Translations under genes and position numbers: made by a program | Origin: Hydrogenimonas sp. | Lineage (GTDB): Bacteria > Campylobacterota > Campylobacteria > Campylobacterales > Hydrogenimonadaceae | Direction of reading: 5' to 3' | DNA length: 7,507 bases | Assembly (NCBI GenBank): GCA_015494675.1 | Contig: WGAW01000072.1 | Span: forward strand, 1 to 7,507 | In this document: positions 6,355-7,507 of the stretch, piece by piece | How positions within the stretch are numbered: position 1 is the stretch's first letter | Layout of the letters: every line of letters starts with the position of its first letter | Notes under the pieces: model-generated | What the model was told of the DNA's origin: nothing | The model's input: only the letters and a program-made list of their open reading frames with translations | Database searches by the model: none

Positions 6355-7416
6355 CTACTCGCTCTTCTCGGCCATCTTTTCGACTTCTTGCAAAAATCTC
6401 TCTACCAGCTCGTTTTCGGGCAGTTTCGCGACCACCTCTCCTTTTACCATGACCAGCCCGCTCCCCTTGCCGTAGGCGATAGCCACATCGGCGCTTTTGG
6501 CCTCTCCTATGGCGTTTACTACGCACCCCATAACGGAGACGTTGAGAGGCTTTTTGATATGTTTGGTCTTCTCCTCCACCTCCGCCACGGCCTTGACGAG
6601 ATCCGCCTCTATTCGCCCGCATGTCGGGCACGATATGATGTTGAGCCCCTCTTTTGCCACGCCGCTGTCTTTGAGTATGGCTCTGGCCACCTCTATCTCT
6701 TTTTCAAGCTCTCCGGTAATCGAGACCCTCATCGTGTCTCCTATCCCCTCGAGCAGCAGAGTTCCCAGCCCTATCGCGCTCTTTATCGTGGCGTGAAATA
6801 CGGTTCCCGCTTCGGTTACTCCGAGGTGAAAAGGGTACTCCACCATCGGTCTAAGCGTCCTATATGCCTCTACGGTGCGCTCCACATCGCTCGCCTTCAT
6901 CGAGACTTTTATGTTAGTAAAGCCCAGATCTTCGAGAAACTTTATGTTGTAAAGCGCAGACTCGACCATACCTTTCGCCGTCTGGCCATAGCGCTCCTCG
7001 AACCGCTTCTCCAAAGAGCCGCAGTTGACCCCTATGCGTATCGGGATATTGCGCTCCGTACACGCTTTTACAACCTCTTTGACGCGCTCTTTTTCACCTA
7101 TGTTTCCGGGGTTTATGCGTATACAGTCGACCGATTCGGCCGCTATCAGCGCCAGGCGGTAGTTGAAGTGTATGTCGGCTACAAGCGGCAAAGAGGTGCG
7201 CTCTCGTATCTCTTTCAGAGCATTCGCATCCTCATAGTCCGGTACGGCGACCCTGACTATATCGGCTCCCGCAAAATGGAGGCGGTTTATCTGCTCCACC
7301 GTCGCCTCGACGTCCGCCGTACGCGAATATGTCATCGACTGCACCGAAATCGGCGCATCGCCGCCGACCGCAACATTGCCGACATGAATCTGTTTTGTAG
7401 GATAGCGTTTAATCAT
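6355..7416 (-). CDS. ispG: 4-hydroxy-3-methylbut-2-enyl diphosphate synthase (IspG/GcpE)
   Basis: This 353-residue cytoplasmic iron-sulfur enzyme performs the penultimate step of the non-mevalonate (MEP) isoprenoid pathway. It reductively opens methylerythritol cyclodiphosphate (MEcPP) to HMBPP. The N-terminal TIM barrel begins with [17 protein letters not shown] (about 23-39) and includes [11 protein letters not shown] (79-89) and RINPGNIG (100-107). The C-terminal part carries the [4Fe-4S] ligands Cys263 and Cys266 in SCPTCGR, Cys298 in [11 protein letters not shown], and Glu305. Length and all key residues are normal. The ATG at 7414-7416 begins the conserved N-terminus and lies 20 nt behind the stop of the preceding gene. 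It has no Shine-Dalgarno sequence but follows TATAAT at a distance of 6 nt. The toxin-antitoxin promoter starts at its stop codon. Confidence 0.98.
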   Translation of the reverse strand: MIKRYPTKQIHVGNVAVGGDAPISVQSMTYSRTADVEATVEQINRLHFAGADIVRVAVPDYEDANALKEIRERTSLPLVADIHFNYRLALIAAESVDCIRINPGNIGEKERVKEVVKACTERNIPIRIGVNCGSLEKRFEERYGQTAKGMVESALYNIKFLEDLGFTNIKVSMKASDVERTVEAYRTLRPMVEYPFHLGVTEAGTVFHATIKSAIGLGTLLLEGIGDTMRVSITGELEKEIEVARAILKDSGVAKEGLNIISCPTCGRIEADLVKAVAEVEEKTKHIKKPLNVSVMGCVVNAIGEAKSADVAIAYGKGSGLVMVKGEVVAKLPENELVERFLQEVEKMAEKSE

Positions 7417-7422
7417 AAAAGG

Positions 7423-7428
7423 ATTATA
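7423..7428 (-). promoter_or_regulatory. -10 box directly before ispG, possible leaderless start
   Basis: A perfect TATAAT on the minus strand ends 6 nt (CCTTTT) before the ispG ATG, in the 20-nt gap after the preceding gene. Transcription would begin at or within a base of the ATG, and no Shine-Dalgarno sequence is present. No TTGACA-like -35 was seen. The match is exact, but AT-rich spacers can give a TATAAT by chance, and ispG may also be read from further upstream. Confidence 0.45.
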
Positions 7429-7436
7429 TCGAATAT

Positions 7437-7507
7437 TCAGGCAAAATCGACCGGGTCCATATCCACCTCGAAACTGCCGTCATCGACCGCCTTTACAATT
7501 CGTAAAA
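7437..7507 (-). CDS. priA: C-terminal end of a probable primosomal protein N' (PriA), partial
   Basis: One frame is open from the window edge to a TGA at 7437-7439 and encodes about 23 residues ending in [15 protein letters not shown]. The V-D-x-D-P ending resembles the C-terminus of PriA, the helicase that restarts stalled replication forks (the E. coli protein ends in a similar VDVDP motif). The frame leads into ispG with a 20-nt gap, as expected for an operon neighbour. The fragment is too short for certainty. That a gene ends here is likely; its identity rests on a short motif only. Confidence 0.5.
   Translation of the reverse strand, partial: LRIVKAVDDGSFEVDMDPVDFA

Noticed and set aside
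6344..6631. 95-codon open frame overlapping the end of ispG in another frame
   Set aside because: It is an Arg/Gly-rich shadow of the conserved Cys-containing region of ispG.

Overview
The window looks like chromosomal DNA from a Campylobacterota (former Epsilonproteobacteria) bacterium of moderate GC content. The basis is a short ComEC without a beta-lactamase domain lying directly behind dnaB (an order known from Helicobacter), promoters with strong -10 boxes but no recognisable -35, and the codon style. The genus cannot be fixed from sequence alone.

Layout. On the plus strand, 2-1189 is the 3' part of a large patatin-like membrane phospholipase whose start lies outside the window. It is followed by a 126-bp gap and then a YihY/BrkB-family membrane protein (1316-2182). 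The rest is a compact minus-strand block, read from right to left: the last 23 codons of a probable priA (7437-7507), ispG (6355-7416), a RelB-like ribbon-helix-helix antitoxin (6079-6309), a RelE-family toxin (5809-6072), dnaB (3345-5804) and comEC (2087-3379). YihY and comEC converge and overlap by 96 bp. No intergenic gap exceeds 126 bp, and no rRNA, tRNA, CRISPR array or insertion sequence was seen.

The main points of interest are in the dnaB region. The replicative helicase gene is interrupted, exactly inside the Walker A P-loop, by an in-frame 342-residue intein with both LAGLIDADG motifs (4161-5186). The helicase can bind ATP only after protein splicing. Immediately upstream, a RelBE-like toxin-antitoxin pair with its own extended -10 promoter and a palindromic candidate operator sits between ispG and dnaB, with the toxin stop only 4 nt before the dnaB ATG. 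Two selfish-type elements therefore bear on one essential gene: the operon promoter is probably autoregulated by the antitoxin, and the product must self-splice.

A second pattern is that ispG and yihY both have a -10 box exactly 6 nt before the ATG and no Shine-Dalgarno sequence, as expected for leaderless mRNAs.
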